DNA from: Alphaproteobacteria bacterium
Lineage (GTDB): Bacteria; Pseudomonadota; Alphaproteobacteria; JACAEB01
Direction of reading: 5' to 3'
Length of the DNA stretch: 64,000 bases
Assembly (NCBI GenBank): GCA_024236075.1
Contig: JACKLE010000004.1
Coordinates: forward strand, 178,696-242,695
Shown: piece after piece, positions 26,761-35,281 of the stretch
Layout of the letters: every line of letters starts with the position of its first letter
How positions within the stretch are numbered: the first letter of the stretch is position 1
Notes under the pieces: generated by a model
What the model was told of the DNA's origin: nothing
The model's database searches: none
The model's input: the letters and a program-made list of their open reading frames with translations, nothing else
Translations under genes and position numbers: made by a program

Positions 26761-27600
26761 ATGACCCAGCCTCTGCGCGTCGGCCTCGTGCAGCTTCGCT
26801 CGGGCCGGATGATGGACCACAACATCGAGATGGCGAGCGGCTTCATCCGCGAGGCCCACGGCAGCGGCGCGAAATTCGTCTCGACGCCCGAGATGACGCA
26901 CATGATCGAGGCCGAGAGCGAGGCGCTCCTCAAGGCCGTGCGTCCCGAGGCGGAGGATCCCGGGGTCGCGGCCTTCTCCGCGCTCGCCGAGGAGCTGGGC
27001 ATCTGGCTCCTCATCGGCTCGCTCGCGATCGCGCGTGGCGACGGAAAGGTCGCCAACCGGAGCTTCCTCTTCGACCCGAAGGGGGCGATCCGCGCGCGCT
27101 ACGACAAGATCCATCTCTTCGACGTAGAGCTGGCGGGCGGCGAGCGCTACCGCGAATCCCGCCACTACGCTCCGGGGTCGGAGGCCGTGCTGGTGGACCT
27201 GCCCTTCGCGCGCCTCGGGCTCACCATCTGCTACGATCTGCGCTTCCCCTATCTCTACCGCATGCTCGCGAAGGAGGGCGCCGAGATCATCACGGTGCCC
27301 GCCGCCTTCACCAAGACGACGGGCGAGGCCCACTGGCACGCGCTTTTGCGCGCGCGCGCCATCGAGACCGGCGCGTTCATTCTCGCCCCTGCGCAGGGCG
27401 GGCGCGTCGAGGTCGGTCGCGAGACCTACGGCCACAGCCTCGTCGTCTCGCCCTGGGGCCAGGTGCTCGGCGAGGCTGGCAACGATCCGGGGGTCCTCGT
27501 CGCCGATCTCGATCTCGCGCGCGTCGCTGAGGCGCGGGCGCGGGTCCCTTCGCTCACCCACGACCGCGACGGCATCGCGGTGCGCCACATGGGCGCCTGA
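26761..27600 (+). CDS. Carbon-nitrogen hydrolase (Nit1/Nit2 type)
   Basis: A 279-aa nitrilase-superfamily amidase with the catalytic triad Glu44 (STPEMTHM), Lys116 (YDKIHLFDV) and Cys157 (TICYDLRFPYLYR). The DLRFPYLYR pattern resembles Nit1/Nit2 enzymes, which hydrolyse deaminated glutathione or omega-amides; the adjacent glutaredoxin gene makes a glutathione-repair role plausible, but that is inference. Start ATG 26761 comes 9 bp after grxC. Confidence 0.87.
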   Translation: MTQPLRVGLVQLRSGRMMDHNIEMASGFIREAHGSGAKFVSTPEMTHMIEAESEALLKAVRPEAEDPGVAAFSALAEELGIWLLIGSLAIARGDGKVANRSFLFDPKGAIRARYDKIHLFDVELAGGERYRESRHYAPGSEAVLVDLPFARLGLTICYDLRFPYLYRMLAKEGAEIITVPAAFTKTTGEAHWHALLRARAIETGAFILAPAQGGRVEVGRETYGHSLVVSPWGQVLGEAGNDPGVLVADLDLARVAEARARVPSLTHDRDGIAVRHMGA

Positions 27601-27697
27601 GGCAGAGCGACGCAAGACAATAGGCGCGTAGACTCAACGGCTTGCCAAGCGGCGGCGGCAACGCCATGATTCTCGTTTGTGCTTGGAGTGCGGTCCG

Positions 27698-28144
27698 ATG
27701 ATCGTGTTGAACGTCGTCTGCGAGAAGGAGCATGAGTTCGAGGGCTGGTTCCGCTCGGCCGACGAGTTCTCGCGCCACGCCGAGCTCGGCCGCGTCGAAT
27801 GCCCCCGCTGCGGCTCGACGCGCGTGGCGCGCGGCCTCTCGGCGCCGCATCTCTCGGGCAGCTCGCGCGAAGAGGATGACAGGCGCCAGGTGACGGCGAT
27901 GAAGCCCGGCCTCAGCGCCGAGCAGGCCCGCATCCGCCAGTTCCTCACGCAGCTGCGCGAGCATGTGGAGACGAATTTCGACTATGTGGGCGGCGAGTTC
28001 GCGGCCGAGGCGCGGCGCATCCATCACGGCGAAGCCGACGACCGCGCCATCTATGGCGAAGCTTCGGGGCGCGAGGTGCGCGAGCTTCTGGAGGAGGGCA
28101 TCTCCGTCGCCCCCTTGCCCCAGCCGCCCGAAAAGGCGAACTAG
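27698..28144 (+). CDS. DUF1178 family protein
   Basis: A 148-aa protein with the DUF1178 N-terminus MIVLNVVCEKEHEFEGWF, including Cys8 and the CPRC pair (Cys35, Cys38) that could bind zinc. The C-terminus FAAEARRIHHGEADDRAIYGEAS is also conserved. Function unknown. It often follows the glutaredoxin/nitrilase cluster in alphaproteobacteria, as here. Confidence 0.85.
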   Translation: MIVLNVVCEKEHEFEGWFRSADEFSRHAELGRVECPRCGSTRVARGLSAPHLSGSSREEDDRRQVTAMKPGLSAEQARIRQFLTQLREHVETNFDYVGGEFAAEARRIHHGEADDRAIYGEASGREVRELLEEGISVAPLPQPPEKAN

Positions 28145-28149
28145 CTCGG

Positions 28150-28212
28150 CTCGCCGCGAAAGGGGTGGGGAAGGTCTCCACCTTTCGTCCCGCGGCCGAG
28201 CCGCAGGATGAC
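28150..28212. repeat. REP-like imperfect hairpin, copy 1
   Basis: The segment 28186-28212 matches one arm of the larger element at 44282-44362 (shared core GTCCCGCGG..GAGCCGC.GGATGAC) with a few substitutions, and the upstream part 28150-28174 can pair with it imperfectly. It lies in the short gap between the DUF1178 and DUF1801 genes. Confidence 0.5.
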
Positions 28213-28233
28213 CTCCCCTAGTCGGGGCTCAGC

Positions 28234-28710
28234 ATGCCCAGGAAGCCGTCCGTCAGCACAAGGATGACCTCGGGAAAGCCCGCCGCGCCGGCGGGCGGGC
28301 CCAGGCTCCTTTCGGGCGGCAATCCGCAGATTCCGAAGGGCGAGGGCGATGCGCCGGTTCAGGCCTATATCGCGGCCATGCCGGGCTGGAAGCGGGAAGT
28401 CGGCCGCCGTCTCGATGCGCTCGTCACGCGCGCGGTCCCGGGCGCGAGGAAGGCCGTCAAGTGGAACTCGCCCTTCTACGGCGCGCCCGGCGGGGAGCCG
28501 GACGCCGGCTGGTTCCTGAGCTTTCACTGCTTCGAGAAATACGTGAAGGTCGCCTTCTTCCGCGGCGCCTTGCTCGATCCCCCGCCGCCCGGCACTTCCA
28601 GGCAGAAGGAGGTGCGCTATCTCGACATCCGCGAGGGCGACGAGATCGACGAAGCTCGGCTCGCGGATTGGGCGCGCCAGGCGAGCGGGCTCGAGGGAGC
28701 TCGGATGTAG
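28234..28710 (+). CDS. DUF1801 family protein, copy A
   Basis: A 158-aa protein with the DUF1801 fold: VQAYIAAMPGWKREVGRRLDALV, AVKWNSPFYG and FHCFEKYVKVAFFRGALL. The family has a frataxin/YdhG-like fold, and some members are called iron-chaperone-like. The N-terminal 30 residues are basic and Pro/Gly-rich. A second family member follows 34 bp downstream. Confidence 0.8.
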   Translation: MPRKPSVSTRMTSGKPAAPAGGPRLLSGGNPQIPKGEGDAPVQAYIAAMPGWKREVGRRLDALVTRAVPGARKAVKWNSPFYGAPGGEPDAGWFLSFHCFEKYVKVAFFRGALLDPPPPGTSRQKEVRYLDIREGDEIDEARLADWARQASGLEGARM

Positions 28711-28744
28711 GCATGGAACACCGAGCGATGGCGACTGTGACACC

Positions 28745-29212
28745 GTGAAAGATGGGCCAACCGTGACGAAGCGGACCGTCGGCAAGGCGGACAAGGACCT
28801 GGGCATTTCCGCCTCCGCCCTCTTCGACGCGCGTATCGCGGCGCTCGGCGACTGGCGGGGCGAGACGCTGGCGCGCCTGCGGGCGGTCATCAAGGAGGCC
28901 TGTCCCGACGTCGTCGAGACCGTGAAATGGCGCAAGCCCTCGAACCCGATGGGGGTTCCGGTGTGGGAGCGAAACGGCATCCTCTGCACCGGCGAGACGT
29001 ACAAGGACAAAGTGAAGCTGACCTTCATGCGCGGTGCGGCGCTTTCCGATCCGAACGGGCTTTTCAATGCGAGCCTCGAGGGGAATGCGCGCCGTGCCAT
29101 CGATTTCTTCGAAGGCGGGAAGATCGACGAGGCGGCCCTCGCCGCGCTCGTCCGCGCCGCCGCCGCGCTGAATGCCGGCGCGTCCGTGGGGCAGGGGCGA
29201 ACGAAGCCCTAG
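28745..29212 (+). CDS. DUF1801 family protein, copy B
   Basis: A 155-aa DUF1801 protein in the same fold class as its neighbour, with ALGDWRGETLARLRAVI, ETVKWRKPSNPMGVPVW and TYKDKVKLTFMRGAAL. Copies A and B are clearly different in sequence, so any duplication is old. The start is GTG 28745, or GTG 28763. No catalytic residues are evident. Confidence 0.8.
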   Translation: MKDGPTVTKRTVGKADKDLGISASALFDARIAALGDWRGETLARLRAVIKEACPDVVETVKWRKPSNPMGVPVWERNGILCTGETYKDKVKLTFMRGAALSDPNGLFNASLEGNARRAIDFFEGGKIDEAALAALVRAAAALNAGASVGQGRTKP

Positions 29213-29568
29213 CCGGCCCGGCGGATGCGAAAGCGCTCCTGCTCTCCGCTAGCGGAGGGTCCAGTCGAAAAAAAGACCCCCGCGGCATGCGGTGCCCGCC
29301 GGGGGGCGGGCGAAGTCGGGGAATCCCACATGCCGCGGGGCGCTCGCCGGAATGGGCGCGAGAGAGGGGAGCCCTCCGCGCCTTGGCCGACGGTCTCGTA
29401 TTTCTGCGGGCGCTGCATCCGCCTGAAACGCGACATGGCTGCCCACCCAGAGTGCATTATAGAATACAATGTCGTTGACCAGTCAATCCGCTTAGAAGGC
29501 CCCGTCCCGCCGGGCGCCGCCGGCTGGCGAAGGGGCCGGGCACCCCCGGCACCCGGCCCCGTGACGCG
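29213..29568. other. 356-bp gap with inverted repeats
   Basis: Gene-free on both strands as far as I can support. It holds a 14-bp palindrome (CTCCGCTAGCGGAG, 29244-29257), a run of seven A (29270-29276), and the long inverted repeat listed separately at 29278-29340. The right part (about 29445-29490) is AT-richer, with GAATACAATG, and could hold a promoter. Confidence 0.45.
29278..29340. repeat. 12-bp inverted repeat with a G/C-rich centre
   Basis: CCCCGCGGCATG (29278-29289) and CATGCCGCGGGG (29329-29340) pair perfectly across a 39-nt interval that contains a further CCCGCC/GGCGGG stem. It may be a terminator for the upstream DUF1801 gene or part of a structured RNA. Confidence 0.45.
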
Positions 29569-30561
29569 TCACTCCTCCAGAAAGGCCTCGCGGATCGCCC
29601 GGCCGCACACCACGCTGTCGAGGGCGCCGCCGGTCGCCTGGCGGGAGATGATCCCGTAATAGGCCTGGTCGGCCGAGATCCACGGATAGAACCCGTTGGC
29701 TCCGGCGCTTGAGAAGGAGCCGTCGCCGGGATTGAGGTCGGCGCCGTTCGGCAGTTCGCCGCCGCTGTCGTCCTCGACCCAGTGGTGCAGCGAATAGTGG
29801 ACGTCCACGTCCCCGAAGGGCGAGCAGCCCTCGAGGCCCTCCGCGCACGGCGTCGTCGCGACGGCGCCGTAGCCGAGATAGTTCGAGAGCTCGTAGGTCC
29901 CGTTCATCACGTTCTGCAGGAAGGCTGCATAGTCGGCCGCGTTCGCCTCCATGCCGCCCGCAAGGCCCGGCGTGTTGAAGGCAAAGCTCGAGCCGAGGCC
30001 GAGCTGGCTGTTGATCTCGGTCATGAGCGTCGTCTTGGTCTTGTTGCCGAGATTGAGGAGGCCCGAGTCGGCCGAGATGTACTGGGCATGGCCCCCGCCA
30101 TAGACGAACTCTCCGTCCGCGTCCGAATCGTAGACGTCATTGGAGCCGATGGTGAAGCAGGTCGAGACCTTCGTCGTCAGTACACAGAGCACCGGATTGA
30201 ACGAGGTGTAGCCGCTCTTCATGTTGAGCGCCTTGACCATTTCCGCCCCGCTCGCTCCGCCAGGAATGCCGCCATAGCGCTCGACGACATAGGCGCCGAA
30301 GATGAACTTCGACGCCGAGGCGATGCCGACCGTCGTGGTGCGCCCATAGGTCGTGCCGCCCACCTGGCCCGAGACGATGGGTGAGCCGCTGACGCCGCCG
30401 ATCTCCCAATAGAAGGGACGGGCATCGTCGCAGGCCGCTCCCGCCGCGGCAGCCGACGCCGCCCCCGCGTCGTAGGCGGTGGCGAGCGAAGGCGCGCACA
30501 GGACGGCGATCGCCGTGCCGGCGAGGAGGCGCGAAAGATAGGGGCGATTGAGGATATGCAT
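29569..30561 (-). CDS. Exported serine beta-lactamase-like hydrolase
   Basis: A 330-aa protein with a signal peptide (RLLAGTAIAVLCAPSLATA, residues 11-29). Residues 82-85 are SxxK (SASK) followed by FIFGAYVVERYGG, the active-site helix of penicillin-binding/beta-lactamase-fold serine hydrolases. A Tyr-Ser pair in HYSLHHW may be the second motif; I do not find a clear K(T/S)G triad. Two pairs of Cys suggest disulfides. It is too divergent from known class C enzymes to call a beta-lactamase. The ATG at 30561 follows a GGGAGAA ribosome site. The upstream palindromes suggest regulated expression. Confidence 0.7.
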   Translation of the reverse strand: MHILNRPYLSRLLAGTAIAVLCAPSLATAYDAGAASAAAAGAACDDARPFYWEIGGVSGSPIVSGQVGGTTYGRTTTVGIASASKFIFGAYVVERYGGIPGGASGAEMVKALNMKSGYTSFNPVLCVLTTKVSTCFTIGSNDVYDSDADGEFVYGGGHAQYISADSGLLNLGNKTKTTLMTEINSQLGLGSSFAFNTPGLAGGMEANAADYAAFLQNVMNGTYELSNYLGYGAVATTPCAEGLEGCSPFGDVDVHYSLHHWVEDDSGGELPNGADLNPGDGSFSSAGANGFYPWISADQAYYGIISRQATGGALDSVVCGRAIREAFLEE

Positions 30562-30647
30562 TGCGTATTCTCCCTATGGTTGTAGTCTTTTTGACCTGCT
30601 CTTTTTCGAACGCAACAGCGGCGCAATCGTATACGGAATTGTTGACA

Positions 30648-30657
30648 TGTCGCGACA
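30648..30657. promoter_or_regulatory. Perfect palindrome TGTCGCGACA
   Basis: A 10-bp palindrome 87 bp upstream of the serine-hydrolase start. The same half-site TGTCGCG recurs in the inverted repeat at 30676-30698, which suggests a two-site operator. Confidence 0.45.
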
Positions 30658-30675
30658 CTTTTTTGCCTACCGCCA

Positions 30676-30698
30676 TGTCGCGCCGGAAGGTCGCGACA
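30676..30698. promoter_or_regulatory. Inverted repeat TGTCGCG-N9-CGCGACA
   Basis: Two 7-bp half-sites with a 9-nt spacer, identical to those in the palindrome 18 bp away. It lies between the serine-hydrolase gene and the end of ubiG. Confidence 0.45.
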
Positions 30699-30748
30699 GC
30701 GTTCTGCGGACCGATGGTCGTCGCTGAATGCGCGGGGAGCGGCGCGCC

Positions 30749-31510
30749 TCAGCGCGCCTTCACGCCCGACAGGATGTAATTGACCGACACATCGTGCGTG
30801 AGGCGCCAGCGGTCGGCGAGGAGGTCGTAGGACAGCCCCGCCGGCGGGTGCATTTCCAAGCCGTGGGGCGTGAGCGCATCGCGGATCTCGCCGGGCCGGA
30901 CGAGACGGTCGTAGCGGTGCGCGCCCTCCGGCGCCCAATGCAGCACCCGCTCGGCTGCGAAAATCGCGAGGGCGTAGGCCTTCGGCGTGCGATTGATGGT
31001 CGAGAGGACGATGAGGCCGCCCGGCCTTACCAGGGCCGCCGCCGCGGCGAGAAAGGCGGGGACGTCGGGGACGTGCTCCACGATCTCCAGGGCGAGCACG
31101 ATGTCGAAAACCTTGCCTTGGGCTGCGAGGGCTTCGGCGGTCGCTTCGTCATAGGCTATGGCGAGGCCTTCCGCCTCGGCGTGCCCCCGCGCGACCGCGA
31201 GGCTCTCGGGCGCGGCGTCGATCGCGGTGACGTTCGCGCCGAGGCGCGCCACGGGCTCGGCGACCAGCCCGCCGCCGCAGCCTATGTCGAGCGCCGAGAG
31301 GCCCTCGAAGGGCCGGCGCGCCGAGGGCGACCTGCCGAACGCTCGCTCCGCCTCGGCTCGGATAAAGGCCAGACGGGGCGGGTTCAGCTTGTGGAGCGCG
31401 GCGAATTTTCCGGTGGGGCTCCACCATTCCGCGGCGAGGCCGGCGAATTTCTCGACCTCGCTGCGGTCGAGGGAGCCCGGCAGGCTTCCGTTTCGGTCTG
31501 CGCTCGCCAT
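30749..31510 (-). CDS. ubiG: Ubiquinone biosynthesis O-methyltransferase UbiG
   Basis: Catalyses both O-methylations in ubiquinone synthesis. The 253-aa protein begins with the typical FAGLAAEWWSPTGKFAALHKLNPPR, carries SAM motif DIGCGGG, and has ALEIVEHVPD and VLSTINRTPKAYAL, all UbiG/Coq3 signatures. The ATG at 31510 is the family start. It is divergent from lysC, a common alphaproteobacterial pairing. Confidence 0.94.
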   Translation of the reverse strand: MASADRNGSLPGSLDRSEVEKFAGLAAEWWSPTGKFAALHKLNPPRLAFIRAEAERAFGRSPSARRPFEGLSALDIGCGGGLVAEPVARLGANVTAIDAAPESLAVARGHAEAEGLAIAYDEATAEALAAQGKVFDIVLALEIVEHVPDVPAFLAAAAALVRPGGLIVLSTINRTPKAYALAIFAAERVLHWAPEGAHRYDRLVRPGEIRDALTPHGLEMHPPAGLSYDLLADRWRLTHDVSVNYILSGVKAR

Positions 31511-31689
31511 GTGCCCAATGCCTCGTGCTGGCGTGTTGCAGGCTCGCGCCCGCGTCCTTATGAATAGCGGCGCCTCGCGGGGCGCGTCATCATCATGTGG
31601 TCGGCTCGAGCCTTTCCGGCGCCGGTTTTGGGACCGGACGGCTCGCGCTGAAGTCATGGCGGCAAGGTCCGCCGCCTCGGAAAGCTCTC

Positions 31690-32937
31690 ATGGCCCGACT
31701 GGTCCTGAAATTCGGTGGCACCTCGGTTGCCGATCCGGAGCGCATCCGGCGTGTCGCCCGGCACGTGAAGCGCGAGGCCGATGCCGGCCATCAGGTCGCC
31801 GTCGTCGTCTCCGCGATGGCGGGCGAGACCAATCGCCTCGTCGCGCTGGCCGAGGCGACGGCGCTCGAGCACGAGGGGCTCATGGACGCGCGCGAGTACG
31901 ACGCGATCGTCGCGACCGGCGAGTCGGTCGCGGCGGGGCTTCTCGCGCTAACGCTCCAGGACATGGGGCTGCCCGCACGCTCATGGCAGGGCTGGCAGAT
32001 CCCGATCCGCACCTCCGAGGTTCATGGCGCGGCGCGCATTCTCGACATCGCCACGGCCGAGCTCGAGGCGCGCCTCGCTCAGGGCCAGATCCCCGTCGTC
32101 ACCGGCTTTCAGGGCCTCGGCCCCGACCAGCGCGTGACGACGCTCGGCCGCGGCGGCTCGGATACGAGCGCGGTGGCGGTGGCGGCGGCGCTGAGGGCGG
32201 ACCGCTGCGACATCTACACGGATGTCGATGGGGTCTACACGACCGACCCGCGGATTGTGCGTGCGGCGCGAAAGCTGGAGCGCGTAGCCTATGAGGAGAT
32301 GCTCGAGATGGCGTCCCTCGGGGCGAAGGTGCTCCAGACGCGGTCGGTCGAGCTCGCCATGGCGCATCGCGTGAAGCTGCAGGTGCTGTCGAGCTTCGCC
32401 GAGCCCGACGCGGAGAATCCCGGAACCCTGGTTTGCGACGAGGACGAGATCGTGGAGCATCAAGCGGTGAGCGGCATCGCCTACAGCCGCAACGAGGCGA
32501 AGGTGACGCTGGTGCGCGTCAAGGACAAGCCGGGCGTCGCGGGGCGCATCTTCTCGCTGCTCGCCGACTCGCACATCAACGTCGACATGATCGTGCAGGC
32601 CGTTTCGGCGGACGGCGTCTCGACCGACATGACCTTCACGGTCGCCCGCGAGAACCTCGCCAAGGCGCGCGACACGCTCAACGCCGTCAGGGGTGTGATA
32701 GGCTACGAGTCGCTCGTCGCCGACCCCGGCGTCGCCAAGCTCTCGGTGATCGGGATCGGCATGCGCAGCCATGAAGGGGTTGCGGCCGCGATGTTCCGCA
32801 CGCTTGGCGAGAAGGGGATCAATATTCAGGCGATCTCGACTTCTGAGATCAAGATAAGCGTCCTCATCGCCGACGAGTACACCGAGCTCGCGGTGCGCGC
32901 GCTCCACACGACCTATGGTCTCGATGCCGACAGTTGA
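31690..32937 (+). CDS. lysC: Aspartate kinase LysC
   Basis: Phosphorylates L-aspartate, the first step to lysine, methionine and threonine. The 415-aa protein has KFGGTS (residues 7-12), the kinase core with GRGGSDTSAVA, and two C-terminal ACT domains (about 265-410) that bind lysine or threonine for feedback control. The start at 31690 (MARLVLKFGG) is standard. It lies 4 bp upstream of ptsP, almost certainly one operon. Confidence 0.96.
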   Translation: MARLVLKFGGTSVADPERIRRVARHVKREADAGHQVAVVVSAMAGETNRLVALAEATALEHEGLMDAREYDAIVATGESVAAGLLALTLQDMGLPARSWQGWQIPIRTSEVHGAARILDIATAELEARLAQGQIPVVTGFQGLGPDQRVTTLGRGGSDTSAVAVAAALRADRCDIYTDVDGVYTTDPRIVRAARKLERVAYEEMLEMASLGAKVLQTRSVELAMAHRVKLQVLSSFAEPDAENPGTLVCDEDEIVEHQAVSGIAYSRNEAKVTLVRVKDKPGVAGRIFSLLADSHINVDMIVQAVSADGVSTDMTFTVARENLAKARDTLNAVRGVIGYESLVADPGVAKLSVIGIGMRSHEGVAAAMFRTLGEKGINIQAISTSEIKISVLIADEYTELAVRALHTTYGLDADS

Positions 32938-32941
32938 TTAG

Positions 32942-35209
32942 ATGACGTTGCCGACGTTGCCCTCCGGAGGCCCCCGACTCCTCCTGCGCCAGATGCGCGA
33001 GGTGATGGCCGAAGGAGTCAGCGGCCAGGAGCGCCTCGACAAGCTCGTGCGCATGATCGCCGCCAACATGGTGGCCGAGGTGTGCTCGGTCTACCTCCTG
33101 GCCGAGGCGGGCGATCTTGAGCTCTTCGCGACCGAGGGCCTCAATCCGGCGGCCGTGCACGCCACGCGGCTCAAGGTCGGCGAGGGCCTCGTCGGCACCA
33201 TCGCCGAGACGGCCGAGTCCTTGAACCTGTCGGACGCTCCCGCGCATCCCAAATTCGCGTACCGGCCGGAGACGGGCGAGGACCCCTACCGATCGCTCAT
33301 GGGCGTGCCCATCCTGCGGGCGGGACGCACGCTCGGCGTCCTCCTCGTCCAGAACCGCACGCATCGTCATTATACGGACGACGAGGTCGAGGCGCTCGAG
33401 ATCATCGCGACCGTGCTTGCCGAGGTCGTGGCCTCCGGCGAGTTCTCGGCGGCCTCGGGCGTAGCGCTGCGCGAGCGCCTCGCGCCGGTCAATCTTCATG
33501 CGACGGGCCTCGCGGACGGCATCGCCGTCGGCGTCGTGGTCCTGCACGAGCCGCGCATCCACGTGACGCGCCTCATCGCCGAGGATGTCGAGGCCGAGAC
33601 CGGGCGCCTCGAGGCCGCCATCGACGGCATGCGCGCGTCGATCGACGCGATGCTCCACGAGGCCGATGCGAACCTCGCGGGCGAGAGCCGGGACGTGCTC
33701 GAGGCCTATCGAATGTTCGCGCATGACGGGGGATGGCTCAGGCGTCTGCGCGAGGCCGTGGTCACCGGCCTGACCGCCGAGGCGGCGGTCGAGCGCGTGC
33801 AGAACGAGACGCGGGCGCGGATGCTGCGCTCGAAGGACCCCTACTGGCGCGAAAGGCTGCACGATCTCGAGGATCTTGCGAACCGGCTCCTGCGGCATCT
33901 CACGGGCGATGTCGCGACCGCCTCCAAGCAGGCTCTGCCCGAGGGCGCCATCATCCTCGCGCGCTCGATGGGCGGGGCCGAGTTGCTCGACTACGACCGC
34001 AGCCGCGTGCGCGGGGTCGTCCTCGAGGACGGCACGCCCACCTCGCACGTCGCCATCATCGCCCGCGCCCTCGACATTCCGATGGTCGGGCGCGCCGAGC
34101 GGCTCCTCGAGCGGGCCGAGCCGGGCGACCTCATCGCGCTCGACGGCGCGACCGGCGAGCTGCATCTCAGACCGACGGCGGACGTGGTGCGCGTCTTCGA
34201 CGAGAAGCTGGCGCTCCACGCCCAGCGGCGCGCGCAGTTCCATGCCCTGCGCAATGAGCCGGCGATCACGCTCGACGGCGTTCATGTCCGCCTCAACATC
34301 AATGCCGGCCTCATGGTCGACCTGCCCAATCTCGACGAGACGGGCGCCGACGGTATCGGCCTCTTTCGCACCGAGCTGCAGTTCATGGTCGCGCCCACCA
34401 TGCCGCGCCTCAAGGCGCAGGCCGCGCTCTATCGCCGCGTCATCGAGGCGGCGCGCGACAAGTCCGTCGTCTTCCGCACGCTCGATCTCGGCGGTGACAA
34501 AATTCTGCCGTATGGGCCCCGTAATGTGGAAGCCAATCCCGCCATGGGCTGGCGGGCGCTACGGATCGGCCTCGATAGGCCGAGCCTTCTGCGCTACCAG
34601 CTCCGTGCGCTGATCGCCGCGGCCGAGGGACATGTCCTGAGCGTCATGTTTCCCATGGTCGCCGAGGTCGCCGAGTTCGTGGAGGCGCGCCGGCTCCTCC
34701 ACATGGAGCTCGACCGGGCGCAGGGGGCGGGCAAACGGATGCCTTCGGCCATCCGTGTCGGGGCGATGATCGAGGTGCCGTCGCTGGTCTGGCAGCTCGA
34801 TCAGCTTTTGCCGATTTGCGATTTCGTGTCGGTGGGCTCGAACGACCTCATGCAATTTTTCTTCGCGGTGGACCGTTCGAACCCAAGATTAACCGATAGA
34901 TACGATCTTCTAAGCCCATCTCTGTTAAGGATGCTTCGGCACGTGGTTGAGACGGCGGATCGGCGGGGCGTGCCGCTCGGCCTTTGTGGGGAGATGGCGG
35001 GGCGCACTCTGGAGGCCATGGCGCTCGTCGGGATCGGGTTCCGCGCGATTTCCATGCCGCCGGCCAGCATAGGACCGGTGAAGCTGATGGTACGCAGCTT
35101 GCACGCGAGCGAGCTTCAGGCGCTGATGGAGGAGCTCTACGACGAGCCCGAGCACTCTCTCAGGCCGCGTCTCGCGGCCTATGCGAGCGAGCACAACATC
35201 CCGCTATGA
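32942..35209 (+). CDS. ptsP: Nitrogen-PTS enzyme I (PtsP)
   Basis: Phosphoenolpyruvate-protein phosphotransferase of the nitrogen-related PTS, passing phosphate from PEP to NPr. The 755-aa chain has an N-terminal GAF domain (about residues 25-165), which in homologues senses glutamine, then an enzyme I region with the phospho-His369 in TPTSHVAIIAR, the PEP-binding GLFRTELQFM and GSNDLMQFFFAVDR near the C-terminus. It follows lysC by 4 bp, as in most alphaproteobacteria. ptsN and ptsO are not in the window. Confidence 0.94.
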   Translation: MTLPTLPSGGPRLLLRQMREVMAEGVSGQERLDKLVRMIAANMVAEVCSVYLLAEAGDLELFATEGLNPAAVHATRLKVGEGLVGTIAETAESLNLSDAPAHPKFAYRPETGEDPYRSLMGVPILRAGRTLGVLLVQNRTHRHYTDDEVEALEIIATVLAEVVASGEFSAASGVALRERLAPVNLHATGLADGIAVGVVVLHEPRIHVTRLIAEDVEAETGRLEAAIDGMRASIDAMLHEADANLAGESRDVLEAYRMFAHDGGWLRRLREAVVTGLTAEAAVERVQNETRARMLRSKDPYWRERLHDLEDLANRLLRHLTGDVATASKQALPEGAIILARSMGGAELLDYDRSRVRGVVLEDGTPTSHVAIIARALDIPMVGRAERLLERAEPGDLIALDGATGELHLRPTADVVRVFDEKLALHAQRRAQFHALRNEPAITLDGVHVRLNINAGLMVDLPNLDETGADGIGLFRTELQFMVAPTMPRLKAQAALYRRVIEAARDKSVVFRTLDLGGDKILPYGPRNVEANPAMGWRALRIGLDRPSLLRYQLRALIAAAEGHVLSVMFPMVAEVAEFVEARRLLHMELDRAQGAGKRMPSAIRVGAMIEVPSLVWQLDQLLPICDFVSVGSNDLMQFFFAVDRSNPRLTDRYDLLSPSLLRMLRHVVETADRRGVPLGLCGEMAGRTLEAMALVGIGFRAISMPPASIGPVKLMVRSLHASELQALMEELYDEPEHSLRPRLAAYASEHNIPL

Positions 35210-35281
35210 AGCCCGTCCGATGGCCAAACTGATGGATTGCGCGAATCGCCGTAAGCGAGTTAATTTGTAGGTCGTATAGCC

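Noticed and set aside
25303..27615. Minus-strand frame of 770 codons
   Set aside because: Antisense to comF, grxC and the nitrilase gene, all with clear catalytic motifs on the plus strand.
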